The notes beneath the pieces are model-generated. The model was not told where the DNA came from, searched no databases, and saw only the letters and a list, made by a program, of their open reading frames with translations. A DNA stretch of 64,000 nucleotides from Streblospio benedicti (Eukaryota > Annelida > Polychaeta > Spionida > Spionidae), in the NCBI GenBank assembly GCA_019095985.1, contig CM032661.1, forward strand, positions 13,616,885 to 13,680,884, written 5' to 3'. This document shows, one piece after another, positions 36,758 through 49,249 of this stretch. The stretch's first letter is position 1. Every line of letters starts with the position of its first letter. The position numbers were made by a program, and so were the translations under genes.

Positions 36758-37940
36758 GTATCGTTTTTAAATGTTAGACATTTAAACGTTGATCTTCAAA
36801 TATTGCTTACTTTAATGTTGAAGTTGAAATGCATAGACTACACTCTTAACAATTGAATATTATGTTTCTTTATCAAAATCAAAACATTAATTGTTTAGTT
36901 ATCTCAACGAAAGTCTCTACAACCAAATATTTTATTAAGATGAAATCTTCGACAGAAAGATTTAGATATACACGAGAACAATCAGACCGAACGGTTGATC
37001 TCCAAACGGCAGACTATATTATCGGCACATTGGGAGCTGTCATTATTTGTGAGGGGGTGGGGGTGAAGAATGGGTCAGGGGTGAAGAATTTCAGTGCAAG
37101 GACTTTGGGGGTCACATTTGAAAGCAATGGGCTGAGGGGTCAAATTTCAGTGCATCATGTTTAAAGCAAAAATTCTTGCAAGATGATTTTTTTTCGTCTT
37201 CCGCGCGGGCATCACACATATCAGATGTAAAACTTTCATATATGATTTTAGTATTACTTGCGAACAAATAGCAAAACAACTAAACTATAAAACCAAATAT
37301 CTATGATACAGTTTTATTCTTTCAACAGTACTGATATGTGATGCAAATGATGAATAAATTAATGAAAAAAGTGTAGGTCCCACTAGGTAGGGTTGTTCCG
37401 AATGATGGTGATACTGATGAAGAAACAAGAATCAAATAATGTTCAGATGAAACTGATAATGTTGATCGTGATGATGACCATATCACTGTTCAACCTACCG
37501 TATATCAACATCAAGATCAGGACGTGCACATGTATTACGTAAAAACAAAATTTTGACATCATGATGATGTACATGTACAACGGGTGAAATTCAAATGGTT
37601 GTACTGAGAGACATTTGTATATGAACATTTAAGTTGTGATTAATTCATATTTTTCATGTAGTCTTTTATTAAATTCCATATTAAGTTCTATGTTGCATTC
37701 ACTTTGAAATGAAGGGAAAGGGGGCGGCATTCAATGCACAAAATGTGAGGGGGGGCGTAAATTTTGAGTGCACAACTTTCAAGGGGATGGGTGAGGGTAA
37801 AATTTCAGTGTAAGTTAATGACACAAATCCGATCGCCCCTCCCCCATGAATAATGGATAGTTCTTTTATTTTGGTGTGTTTTCACAAAAAAAAGATTATA
37901 ATTAAGAAACAGGGTTTTTTTCGTTGTTGACGCATTTTAG
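36758..37940. other. Intron of the D8C/VWDE-like gene
   Basis: Contains two G-rich stretches (37050-37140, 37715-37850) sharing GTCAAATTTCAGTGCA- and AATTTTGAGTGCA-type phrases, possibly one eroded repeat family with simple internal GGGGTGAAGAATT units. Confidence 0.45.
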
Positions 37941-38073
37941 GTCAGAATCCTAATTGCAATGAAGGCGGTTACTTCGTAGAAAATCAGTACGAGAGGAGTG
38001 TGCAATACGTCGGGCAGTATGGGGAGGATGATTTTCTGTGTGACGTCAACTTAACACCAATGACATATTACAG
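37941..38073 (+). CDS. D8C/VWDE-like exon 2
   Basis: Exon of 133 bp between TTTTAG and CAG/GTTAGT, phase 1 in and 2 out. It begins GQNPNCNEGGYFVENQ and ends DFLCDVNLTPMTYYR. The LCD-x-x-L-x(4)-Y-R pattern resembles the start of the D8C cysteine domain shared by uromodulin, OIT3 and VWDE (VWDE has LICDHSLEPAWYRF). The split AG completes to Arg with the next exon, giving YYRF. This supports an extracellular protein; the exact family is an inference. Confidence 0.6.
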
Positions 38074-38435
38074 GTTAGTTACCGAGAGGCGTTACCATAA
38101 TTATTTCAAATATACAGCCATGGTCATAACCGTCTAGAAAAAGATCTATGTAAATGAAAATGAAATCATGAACACGACCAAAACGTGTTTAATGATCATT
38201 CTATAGTGTCATATCAAATCATCCTGCTTTACCAGGTATAAATTCTCATCACATCAGATTCTGTTCATTTAGCCCCTGCTGCTAAAACTATACGAATACC
38301 AACTGTGCAACAGAATCTAGTTTGATTAGCCAGATAGCATCTGTAAATTTGCATATTGCATCATTGAAACATTTTAAAAACTTTCTAGAGTTCGAAAAGA
38401 ACAAGTTTAAATGTATTTTCCTGGATAATTTATCT

Positions 38436-39708
38436 AAAACCAATATCAAGCTTTCACACATACTGATGTGATGCCATAACAACATCACAAGGAATCTCCA
38501 GGACAGTCTTTCAGCTGATGCATCCCTTTATTAGCGTTCAGCAAATTGTCCCACACTTTCGGTAGGTTGAAACGGCCTCCATTTCTGTTTAGGGAGGGCT
38601 ATGAATGCGTATGTATAGATGGATTTTTTTACTACTCGTTCACACCTTATGTCAAAGGTGTATCAGATCAGCTGCGCCGAATTATGAAACATTTTTCTTA
38701 CATTGTCCCTGTGTTCTTCAAACCCATGAACACACTACGCATGCTTGTAGTTAGTCCAAAAGATCGTCTGAAGAGGGATAAGGTGGTGGGTCCTGTGTAC
38801 CATATTCATACATTGGAGAAACAGAAAGATGCTTAAAACACGTTCCACGTTCCACGTTGCTACTCTAATTAACATTAATTGTACCATTCCATATTGTTTA
38901 AAAATAAGCAAAATCTAGTGTAAATGCAATATATACAAAGTGTGTGGTCTTACCATAGGTTACAATTGTGGCCCCTTGCTCTAATCCTATCTACAACTTC
39001 TTTATACATTATCATCACGTTGAAAATGGTCAATAAACAAAGCAAACGAAAATCAAAATACAATAACAATTAATCAATCAATTACTTAATTGCCACCGAA
39101 TCCTTTATGTTAGTTACATCCTAAACTGCTCCTGGATCCCAACATTACTTACATATTTTGCAGATTATTTTTCCATGCCAACTCGGCCATATAGCCCTTA
39201 CTCCTTTCCCCTAAAATGTAACCCAACTCGGATACCAGGTGAATCAGGCTAGTAAGGTTAGTACATGCTTATCTAAGAAAATTATATTAACTAAGCAATG
39301 GATAATAATCAGGTCCACACTCCTATATGCAGTTCCGGGATTCCTTTTGCCTTTGTGTATGCATTTTTTTCTTTATTTCGCTATTAATTGTCTTTCTGTG
39401 TTTCTTTTGCTGCGTCATCACAAGTTGCTTTCATAGTCTATTCAGTTGCTACTTATTTGTGCCCTGGGTGGCACTATGGGGATGCATTATGCACTGTCAC
39501 TATTCCGGCGTTCTGCCTTCTGGATCAACATTGGAATCTGTCTGGGTACATTATGAGTCTTTATGCTATCACATGTATATTATTGATATTGTCCTTTTCT
39601 TCTTCATTGCTTTAGTCTTTATTGCACAAGAAATTTTAGAATTAGTTCATTAAGCCTTATTAAAACGAATACACCCCTTTAAAGCTTCAGGGTTTTTCCT
39701 TCCTCACC

Positions 39709-39746
<38 letters not shown>

Positions 39747-40677
39747 CCTCCTGGTCCTCGTCATCGGCCGTAAATCTTGGTGGTGTGCTGTTTTTTACTT
39801 GCGTTGTAGACAGCTGTTATTTCATGCCGGTGTTTCTTCTACATGTTACGTTTTCCTTTCTTTTTCTTTTCTCTTTCTGACAGTACGTTGTTGTTTTGGG
39901 TCTGCGGCTCCCAGGCCGTTGAGCTCTCGTCGCCAGCGGGAGACCGAACAAAGGGACCATCTCGTTGGCACGCTCAGAAGACTCGGCCCCCATCCACCGT
40001 CCAGGCAGCACAGCGTCTGAAAAGCTGACATATATTTTAGTAGCTGTCTTGTGTTTCCCCCCTTTGTATTTACTGATTTGTGTAGTGTCTCTTCTGTTGT
40101 CTTCTTCATCTTATTATTACTAGGCTGTTATTCTATGATGTTTCCCATTGCTCTAGTTTTTCATTTACTAACTCTATTTAACTACATTATTACATTATGC
40201 TACATCTCATGATTACTTTACAATGTTTACTTTTGATTATCAATCAATGTTATTTTCCCCACGTTGTCCTTTATGGTTGGTTACATTTAGTTACCCCCCC
40301 ATCTTTTCTTCCAGGCAAAGTGTGACGACGCACACTTGAAACACAGTAGGCCGAGCCTCACTTCCTCTAAGGTTTCTCTACATATACACGCTATACGACC
40401 AGGTCATTGTGTTGACATTGAGAATGTCAAAGTCATTGAAGCAAAACCTGAGTGGTTTGAATGAGTTGTGAAAAAAGCCATCCACATACGCATTCATCAG
40501 CCCTCCCTAAACAGAAATGGAGGCCGTTTCAACCTACCGAAAGGGTGGGACAATGTGCTGAACCCTAAGAGGGGGATACACAAGCTGAAAGACTGAACGG
40601 GGAGATTCCTTGTGATATTGTTATGACATCACATCCTGAAGAAGCCCATAGTATAGGTGAAAGTTGATATTGGTTGT
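38436..40677 (+). mobile_element. Penelope-like retroelement, 3' portion with inverted terminal arm, interrupted
   Basis: The part at 38630-38840 encodes PYVKGVSDQLRRIM, NTLRMLVVSPKD and, in an adjacent frame, YSYIGETERCLKH, the linker and GIY-YIG endonuclease of Penelope-like elements. The part at 40320-40570 encodes AIRPGHCVDIENVKVIEAKP and NGGRFNLPKGWDNVL, the C-terminal tail of the same family. A segment at 38436-38600 is an inverted copy of the element's 3' end (40505-40677), as in the inverted LTR-like arms known for Penelope elements. It is an old, broken copy with an unrelated insertion (about 38850-40310). Confidence 0.8.
38850..40310 (+). other. Sequence inserted in the Penelope-like element, with a 34-nt T run
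   Basis: This stretch separates the two halves of the Penelope-like element. It holds a poly-T run at about 39713-39746 and a GC-richer block at about 39895-40020 (GAGCTCTCGTCGCCAGCGGG). Several short open frames are present but none is recognised. It is probably one or more retroposed insertions. Confidence 0.45.
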
Positions 40678-40681
40678 TGCG

Positions 40682-41468
40682 TCGCTTCAGTAGCTGAAGC
40701 GAAAGGCTTGTGATCACTTTGTTTCTATGTATCTATGTATGTATGTATGTCTCCGGACAAGCTAGAGCTTTTACCGTTCCACAGATTTCGTTCAAACTTT
40801 ACACAACTGTGAGGTCTAGGTCTAGGTCTAGGTGATAACTGGCAGGAAGTTTCCTTATCACGCCAGTGGAGTGTGTGGCTGCTAGTCCAACAGCTCCTCA
40901 GTAGGCCGGCTCTAAAACTGATCAATAGAGCTGGCCTCTGCGATGGACGCAGGTAGCTGGTTCCACTGAGGAACTGTTCTGTACACAAAGGAGTTTTTCA
41001 ACTCCTCAGTCCTGGCTCTCTTCACCCTCAACTTCCGATTGTGCCTGGCCCTTGTCCTTTGATCACTACGAGGCGACACAGAAGTGATTCGATTTTGGGC
41101 GATCTGCCAATTAAATTGTGTATTTTAGAAGGCCATTTATGACATTTTACTTATATTCAATGCACTTAGCCAACAAGAGAAAAATCAATACTCAGCCTAG
41201 CAGCAATGTCTATAGCCAACATGATAAAATCAATATCTGCTGCAAAATAATAATAAAATCAATACAGCATACTCATGCACCATGCTCATTTGTGGCTGAT
41301 TACAGTATTGTGTACTTTTAATCAAGATTTCCATAACATTTTACTCAACTTTTAACAGTTGAACTTGATTAACAGTAAAGTATGCATCGTTTCATCATAT
41401 ATCTTAATTGCCCATATAAATCAACGTTGTTCTAGCGACACCGTGTTCTTTGAACACTTCTGATCTAG
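40682..41468 (+). mobile_element. Helitron-like non-autonomous element, copy 2
   Basis: Starts TCGCTTCAGTAGCTGAAGCG and ends with GTGTTC-TTT-GAACAC, TTCTGAT, CTAG and T, as copy 1. After about 135 bp it is interrupted by a LINE 3' fragment on the opposite strand (about 40815-41070) and then resumes with GCGACACAGAAGTGATTCG. It begins within a few bases of the end of the Penelope-like element on its left. Confidence 0.82.
40815..41070 (-). mobile_element. CR1/Rex-like LINE 3' fragment inserted in the Helitron-like copy 2
   Basis: On the minus strand it encodes HNRKLRVKRARTEELKNSF and QWNQLPASIAEASSIDQF, the typical C-terminal tail of CR1-clade reverse transcriptase proteins (RT-x-x-x-KNSF...WN-x-LP). 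It ends in a short ACCTAG-type repeat tail. Copies 1 and 3 of the host element lack it, so it is a later insertion. Confidence 0.75.
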
Positions 41469-41548
41469 TTATTAGGAGTTAACTTGTTCTTTAGTATTTA
41501 AAAACCTGGATAGATTAATCTACATAGTGAAATTCTAGAGAAGTATAA

Positions 41549-41697
41549 ACGCACCTCCTGTTTGATAGTAGATTTTTTCTATTGAACTCGTTTGTCAACC
41601 TGCATCCCACCATGCTGTGCACTCGGGTGATATGGGTGCCAAACTCGTTCAATAAAGATTTCTAGCAACCTTGGGTGCCCCAAACAGGAGGTGCTTT
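41549..41697 (+). mobile_element. Small inverted-repeat element
   Basis: GCACCTCCTGTTTG at 41550 and CAAACAGGAGGTGC at 41682 are perfect 14-bp inverted repeats around a 120-bp centre. It is probably a MITE, about 90 bp before D8C/VWDE-like exon 3. Confidence 0.5.
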
Positions 41698-41787
41698 TTT
41701 CTCTATTTGTATTACGCCGGTTTCTCTTGTTTTACTGTTTCTTTGCGGTTCAATTTCTTTTTTACGCACTCAGTACTGTACTTTCAG

Positions 41788-41842
41788 GTTCTTAAGTCCA
41801 GCAGGGGACTTTATCAGAAGAGGGTGTCCAAGAAATGTAACG
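41788..41842 (+). CDS. D8C/VWDE-like exon 3
   Basis: Short exon of 55 bp, phase 2 in and 0 out, after TTTCAG and before ACG/GTATGT. It encodes FLSPAGDFIRRGCPRNVT. Joined to the preceding AG it gives YYRFLSPAGDF, matching the WYRF-x-PAG-x-M/I-x(2)-C spacing of D8C domains. It starts about 320 bp downstream of the second Helitron-like element. Confidence 0.58.
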
Positions 41843-42738
41843 GTATGTGGCAGTCCCTTAAACTTCTTTGCCATCTAAATGTGTAAACCTAATCAGTGTA
41901 CATTAGCGTGCATGTACTCTCAACTATAGGAACGAACTTACCAACAGTTGTACGTGTAGCAAAAAGCATATTATTAGGAACAATTGCATTTCTCTCTTAT
42001 ATCATTTTTGTAGCATTCCATTTTCTAGTTTTGAAGCATATTCATGGTAATTTTTAGACCCCCTTTAACAAAAATATCTATCTCATGCCTTTGGACCATG
42101 TAGGCCTATGCAGATTATAAAACACATCTTGTATTAGGCTACCTCTTCAATTAAGGGAGTGGTCACAAAATACAGAGGAGAGGGGCTGGGGCGGAAAGAG
42201 AAATTAGGAGGGGGCGGCGTGAAAAAAATCAAGGTGCTCTAGTGGGGGCAATAAAAATAACATGTAGGCTTGGGGGGCGCAATTCTTTTAGTACTAACAT
42301 TCTAAAAAATTTACCCGCTTTTTGTCGCGAATTTGGGAGAAAGAATATCATGAATTACACTAGTATAGCTGATAGCAGTTTACTAGCGTTCGTCATTTAA
42401 TTTTAGAACACATTAAAAACATTATTAATCCTGCAAGATTTATTCTTCATACAATCCATTAAGCATGACATGGTTTAGTCTTTCAATTCTATTGCAGTAT
42501 CAGCAGTGCATTGTTTCTCAGCCGCCTTCATTGCAGCCTTCTCCTGTCTTCTCTTCCTAAGTCTCTTGCACTACTTCCGCCTTAGTTTGATCCTCTTATT
42601 CTCTGCAACTCTCAAACCCATTGGATTGAACTTTTGTTTGATTATACCGCATACATATTTCACATTATTAACATACTGATCAGCAGGGAATTACTCTTGT
42701 ACTAGCCAACTCACAAATTCGAGTGCTTAATGCATTTG

Positions 42739-43045
42739 GGGAGCGTTCACAATTGATGTCAACCACATTTTGGCACTTTCTGACCCCCACCCCCTCGTCA
42801 ACTTTCGTCAACTTCATGAGACCCCCCACCCCAACCCCCGCGTCAACTTTCGTCAACTTAATGACTCCCCCCTTTTTTTCTTTCTCATCACTTTTTACCT
42901 TCTTCCACAACTCATAACTTGCCAACCCCTTCCTCCCACGTCATCCTGTCAACTTTCGGGTGCCCCCCCCATATCCCCTTTCAATTTTTCGTCAACTTTT
43001 TTGCCCCCCCCCCCTCCAGTGTTGACGTCAATTGTGAACGCTCCC
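42739..43045 (+). mobile_element. MITE, GCGTTCACAATTGACGTCA ends, TTTG target site
   Basis: Left GGGAGCGTTCACAATTGATG and right CGTCAATTGTGAACGCTCCC form inverted ends of 25 bp. TTTG flanks both sides (42735-42738 and 43046-43049). The centre is a purine/pyrimidine-biased minisatellite of TCGTCAACTT and CCCCCACCCC units. Confidence 0.75.
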
Positions 43046-44589
43046 TTTGGCGACTGTGGTTCAATTTGCACCTGCCACTTTGGAGATTGACTTTTCTATC
43101 ATGTTTTGGCCGAGTACAATTGAAATTTAACAGCGATTCGATTTTGGTGAGCACCGGCTGGGCTCGCAATCAGTGACCAGTGTTTTCGAACATCACATCA
43201 ATGGCAGCTCGGCAAAATTTAACGTTGGAGTTAAAATTCATTGTGCTCTCAACGAGCTTTTTCCAATCTTTTCATGAACTATAGAAGGCTTTTTATAAAT
43301 CATTGTGATTGAAATGCAAATCATTTATTTACGATCTTAGGGGACTGTGAACTCTTTTCTTAGGATTTTATTAAACTTTGATTTTCTCACTCATTATTGC
43401 TTCAATTCTTACAAATTACACCTTATTTTGTAGATAATTATCTAATCTAATGACACAACATGTTTTGAATTGTATAGATTGATGAAAAAAAATTATAAAG
43501 CAATTAATGAAAAATGACAACTTTGCCTGTGAAGCATATAACTGATAGTAAAACATCGAAATGACCAAAATCACTATTCAGTTACAAAATTTGTATATTT
43601 ATCTAGAAAACCTTGCCTCAATTTTTTTATATTTTTCCTATTTATCATTTTACATGCATTTTAAGTTTTAAAACCACCTATTTTCCGAATTTTCTTGCAA
43701 ATCAATACAAAAACGTTCATAATTCATCAACAAAATAAAAAAATCAAAATCCCTAGTAAGGTTTTCTTCAGAATGCATATATCTTCAAATATATACACGT
43801 TTGTGAAAATTTGATTTCATGGTTAAGGAGAAATATAAAAAGAAAAATTCATCCACTATGCAAACTTAGTTTTGAGAAAATGGCTTTAAACATGGCCTAT
43901 CAATATACATTGATAGTAATTGATGTCTATAAAATGTATCGTATCAGAAAAACTATTGATGATAAAAGGTTCATTTTTGAAAAAAGATGTTGTTCTTTAT
44001 CATTTATAGCATACAAAACATTGAAAATGTAAAAATTTGATTTTTAGCCCATATAACCTTATAATCCTGCAAAGAATGAGTCATTGTTTTTCACTCCAGC
44101 TTGGTCTTTACAAAATGCGTTGTAATGGGAAAACTATTGAAGATAAAAGGTTCATTTCAAAACATGTTGGTCTTCTTAGTTTAAAGTATAATAAATATTA
44201 AAAAGCTGAAAATAGAATATTTTTCCCCTTAAAGAGTTCACAGTACCCTTAACCAACCTTTTTGCACCTATCTTTTTGCACCCATACTATCAATAAACGT
44301 GCCCCCTGATATATATGCACTACCTTTTATACTTATATACTTATATACCTGATATACTTAATGTAGAAGTGTAGTACATTAATGAATATTGCGACTTATT
44401 AACATAGTTTACTCATTTGTAGATTGATGACCCAAGTTCTGTTTATTTTGGTGAAACGTGCGGCTCAGTCACGCGGTGCTGTAACTCTAACTCACAGTTG
44501 TATCTTTGATGGTGAGCTAACAGAATTTTAAAATGCACTAACTGCATGATAGACTCTGGTGTTGTATGGTAATACAATGAAATCTGTGC
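43046..44589. other. Intron of the D8C/VWDE-like gene, nothing recognised
   Basis: AT-rich. AAAACTATTGA-GATAAAAGGTTCATTT is repeated near 43950 and 44130, so there is a short diverged duplication of about 180 bp spacing. No coding seen. Confidence 0.45.
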
Positions 44590-45345
44590 AAAATGGTCAC
44601 TAATTCTCACTGAAAGTTCTATGAGCATCCTAGCTGTAACAGTGTGAACTGCAAATTGGTAGAAAGCCGGAGAGTAATTAATAGTCTTAATGCACCCATA
44701 TATGGACCATTGTAGTTCATAAGAAATAAGTGCCAAATGATTGATATTTCCAACTTTAAACTGAATTTGAGTACTCTAGCTGGAACAATGTGACCTGTAT
44801 AGTGGTTGCAAGCAAATAACCAACTACTATCCACAATGCACCCAAATAAGGAGCTATTGTAGTCCATATGAATGCCAATAGGCCACTATTTGTGACGTAC
44901 AACAAAATTTGAGGTATCCAGATCAAGCCATCTTACATGTAGAGATGTAGCAAGGCGGGAAACAACAGTCATAATGACCCCAAATAGAGGCCATTGTGGT
45001 CTATTAGTAATAGACGCACAAAGGTTACCATTTTCAACTGACAAGCCAAATTTGAGCAACGTAATTCATGTGATAAGATATGTAGAGAGGCAATGATCTG
45101 GAATGGACTGAAATATGGATCATTTGCTCCTTATGATATTGACTCCAAGAAGTAACCATTCTCAACTCACAAATCAAGTTTGAATGTTCTAGCTCAAGCT
45201 GATGTGACTTGTGGAGGGTTAACAGTTCGAACTGGACCAATTAAAGATCCTGAATTGACCCAAATATGGACCAGTTACGTACATGCAAAATAGGCTCCAA
45301 AAGTCACTATCTTTAACTGACGAACCAAATTTGAGTATCCTCAAT
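44590..45345 (+). repeat. Diverged tandem array, unit about 144 bp
   Basis: A segment of the type CACTATTT-CAACTGAC-AAACCAAATTTGAG-TATCCTAGCTC recurs near 44600, 44741, 44884, 45028, 45156 and 45306. Each is followed by AATGTGACTTGTAGAG-like and CCCAAATATGGACCATTGTA-like segments. Spacing is 128 to 150 bp. At least six units, strongly diverged. It resembles the internal array of the Helitron-like copies in style, but the unit is different and no hairpin-CTAG end was seen. Confidence 0.7.
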
Positions 45346-45780
45346 CATCTTTGCTTCTAATCTCGGCCGAGTAGAGACAAGACGGAGAAATCAAAGTTCA
45401 ATCGCTCATTATCGTTATAAGATAAATGTGTGGTCTTAACATCTTGATTAAAGACAACAATCGGGCCAGCATGAGTTGAGTTGAAGTTTTGTATAGGGTG
45501 TATCGGCGCATCTTAAGTCGGCCGATTATACACGAGTAGCGATGAGAAGACATGATTGAAGCATGCGTGAAGACCATCATAGTAGATTGTACTTCAATCG
45601 ACCAATTTCACAAAACGAGATACAATTGGATCCGCCGATTGAGAGAAGAATCTCCCACAAATGGATTATCGGGATCTCATTCGGACTTTAGAGCACTTGT
45701 ACATCGCACAGTCTCTCGTCTCTACCTCACCAATACTCACCCCTCAACGCCCAGGCCATTCGCCCAAGAATCGGGCGGTG

Positions 45781-45816
<36 letters not shown>

Positions 45817-45832
45817 TTTTGTTTTGTGTTTT

Positions 45833-45838
<6 letters not shown>

Positions 45839-45912
<74 letters not shown>
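45839..45912 (+). repeat. (GT)n microsatellite with a T/G-rich leader
   Basis: About 37 uninterrupted GT units preceded by TTTTG/TTTTTG repeats from 45783. Any long ORF here is a repeat artefact. Confidence 0.97.
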
Positions 45913-45913
<1 letters not shown>

Positions 45914-46186
45914 GTTGTGCCAGATCGCCCGTAATTTGCGGTAAACTTGCAAGCTTGTTCCGTGGTGAAATGTGAGTATAAAACATAGTGGTTAAACAAG
46001 TGACAGCAGTTACCCTGGCAGAAATAACCTTACTGGGGAGATCGAGTGCTCGAGCTAGCACTTCATTGATTTGTGTTTTCTTTTGTGTGTTTATATTGTT
46101 CCACAATATCTATCAAATGCCAACATAGCATTCGATTATGTATTTTGAACGACTGTCTTATTTTGTTGTTGTTTTTGTTTTAAGAG

Positions 46187-46363
46187 ACAGAAGAGCTTCC
46201 TGGCGAATGGAATGAATCCCAACTGACCGGCTACGTACATTATTACGGCGATTGTGTGGCTAAATCCATAAGCTTCAAAGTTTGGGCCATCCAATTGCTC
46301 AGACTTCATGATCTACAAATGGGAAACAATACCTTCCAGTTGTTATTATGCGTTTTGCGTGGG
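46187..46363 (+). CDS. D8C/VWDE-like exon 4 (3' end uncertain)
   Basis: Exon beginning TEELPGEWNESQLTGYVHYY, phase 0 after TAAGAG. GEWNES resembles the PxWLNGS segment of D8C domains, and GDC followed by SISFKV resembles the second cysteine and the I-x-V-K strand. The strongest donor is GGG/GTAAGC at 46363 (phase 0), but the next recognised exon needs phase 1. So either another donor is used (a GTGGGG after 46358 would fit) or a small exon is missing. Confidence 0.5.
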
Positions 46364-46499
46364 GTAAGCTTATGTCATATTAGTTATAGACTCTATTTCT
46401 TTTGTGGGATATTTTTTTTGTGTTATAGTCACAATTACCTAAAAACAATCCGACCTCCCCTGAAAATTATAAGAGGCAGTTCCCTCCCCCTTGCCTCAT

Positions 46500-47760
46500 A
46501 TCTATCAAATCAAATCAAAATCAAATCAAAGCATTTATTAAATCAGACATAAAAACATGTCCATGTAACAAATAAAAACATATGTACAGTATTAACATGC
46601 AGTTATAATAAATATCACAGTTAAAACTCAAATACTTAAACTCATCTATTAAAATTTAAAAGCCAACTCCAGCCATTTCTTATTAATCAAACTCCTATAA
46701 ATATGAAAATCACTAGTAAAAACATGGCCATTGTATAGTAACCTGTTTCTAAAATTAACAATATTTTTACGAATTAAAACATTAAAACTGTCTATTCCAT
46801 AAAAGTTTTGTAACTGGGAAGTGCTTTGCATCCTATTTACAGACATGAAATTTCGAAATATATTATTGTATGCCACTTTTAGTTTCCTATATACCTCTTT
46901 GCTATAGCAAGACCATAATGGGCTACAGTACATATTAGAACAGAATGACTTAAATAACTGAGTTTTTACTTCCACAGAACAATGCCTAAATTTATTAATC
47001 AAACTATTACCTCTGCAATAAATTGCTCTCATCTGTCTTTTAACATCTCTATCATCTCTAAAAAATTTGCATATATATATGCCTAGGTACTTATGTTCCT
47101 TAACACAGTTTAAAGATTTCTTTTGTAGGTACATAGTTGATACATTGTGCTTCTGTAAGGAACGGGGCAAAATTGCCATACAAACAGATTTTTTTGAATT
47201 ATAAACAATTTCATTTTTACTGGCATACTCATCACATATAGTAATTAACATTTGAAGTGCATGTGGTGATGGTGCCATTAGGACACAGTCATCCGCGTAA
47301 AAAGGTGATTTATACAAACACCATTTATATAACAACCAACCCCAGAGGATAGTAAAATAGAACTGAGGCCATTCATAAAAACATTAAAATATAGTGGGAA
47401 TAGTATACTACCCTGACGGACGCCGTTGCTACTTCTAAATGACAGACAGTTTGTCACACCATTTTACAAAAAATGTTTGTGATGTATACCAATAAACAAA
47501 CAGTCTTACAATAATAGAAGGAATGCCACTATTAATCAGTTTCATAAAAAGATGCCAAAAGTTTACTCTATCAAACGCTTTAGAAGAATCAACATAGCAC
47601 AGATAGATGGGACTATTACAATCTATATACGAGCTGACAGTCTCTTTAAGCACAAATGAGCACATATCAGTTGCGTGATTTTCTTTAAAACTAAACTGGT
47701 TGTTGGAGGTTCTTAGACATCTGTGATGGCGGTTTAATACCAGTAACTCAACAATTTTTT
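46500..47760 (-). mobile_element. Non-LTR retrotransposon (LINE) reverse transcriptase, 5'-truncated, with stops and frameshifts
   Basis: On the minus strand: LCYVDSSKAFDRVNFWHLF (RT motif A region), NGVRQGSILFPLYFNVFMN (RT B region), FYADDCVLMAPSPHALQM (motif C, YADD), then EHKYLGIYI and the thumb-like LINKFRHCSVEVKTQLFKSF. Two frame changes separate these blocks (near 47435 and 47330). The 3' end is a run of TTTGA units, a microsatellite tail of the CR1/Jockey type. The clade is not certain. It lies in an intron of the D8C/VWDE-like gene, antisense to it. Confidence 0.88.
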
Positions 47761-48559
47761 GAAGTTGTCAAGCCCAAGAATATCATTTAAAAAGATTATT
47801 GAAACCTGTGATCATAGCACTCAGAAACAGCCGCAGTCTAAATGTCTCAGCTTAGCGAGATGATATTCTTGGCCTTTGCTAATCCCTAGCTGGTGACGTC
47901 ACGCAGCCTTAGCTTGGCCACACCGGCTACGTCATAGCCTGTTGAATATTTACTAGCTGATAACAAATGCAGCCGTAATCAGCTTGCACATGTGTTGGTC
48001 ATGCATACATACTGGCGTGTGTTTCTGGCTATGTTTTGTTTACATGCATATGCATACAATATCTCATGCTAGCAATGTTTCCGGCAGTGTATGTATAGGC
48101 ATGAGTGTCTACTGTGACAGACAAGTCACTTATGCGATGCCATAGAGGTCATAGAGAAACAATAATCTCTCTGTCACCAACACCCAACAGCATGACAACT
48201 AGGTTTTTATGCAAGCCTTGAATGTGGTTGATCTATGGGATTGCTTAGATTTAGTATGTTTTTATTCATGGCAAATGTTATATTTTTATACATGTACTTC
48301 AATTGGGGATTTCAAAGAATGTGTACTAACACGAATATTGATTCTATTGGGAAAATGGAAATTTCATAGAAAGTAAACTGTACATCTCTCAGTATCACAC
48401 AAAAAATGTTTGATTATATCACTGATAGCATACACATTATAAGTGTGTATATAAATGAAATTAAGAAACACTAAGTTTTTTTTATTTTGCATACTACAAG
48501 AGTATATTTAGCAACTTAGTAAGGCATATTTATTAGGTCATTGTGAAATACTAAACATT
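47761..48559. other. Intron of the D8C/VWDE-like gene with a small hairpin
   Basis: CCAAGAATATCAT at 47772 and ATGATATTCTTGG at 47860 are inverted repeats of 13 bp about 75 bp apart, perhaps a MITE. The rest is AT-rich and unassigned. Confidence 0.45.
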
Positions 48560-48781
<222 letters not shown>

Positions 48782-49249
48782 CTGTTAAGTTGAATATTAA
48801 AAAAGTTGGTTTAGCGGAACGACAATACCCCCCCCCCCAGGTAATGTCTTAAAAAAGTTGAATGTGCACTTGATGTGATCTTGATTAACAATTAACTTGT
48901 GTGTTTGGTCTTAAAGTTAACTATAGAAATGAAAAACAATATGAAACAACAAAGTTTGGAAACGCCTGTTAAAAGTTGATTTTATCGGATGGCACAAGTT
49001 AATTGGGCTTACCGACCCCCTCCCCCCCTGAGTTAAATAATTAATTTAGAAATCCGACATTGATCTTTTGGCTTGGTCCCTTATAACAATCTATAGAAGC
49101 ATGAAATATCCATGTCCAGAGTTGATACTATAGCTATGGTCTAAAGGTCTATGCATGTTTACTTATTGCTCTGAAATAAATGGTGTGAAACAATTGTTTT
49201 ATATAGTTAATGACCTCTATATGTGCATTCAATATTTCTCGTCTTAAAG

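Noticed and set aside
45727-46106. Long open frames of alternating His-Thr or Val-Cys
   Set aside because: They are translations of the (GT)n repeat and carry no real protein signal.
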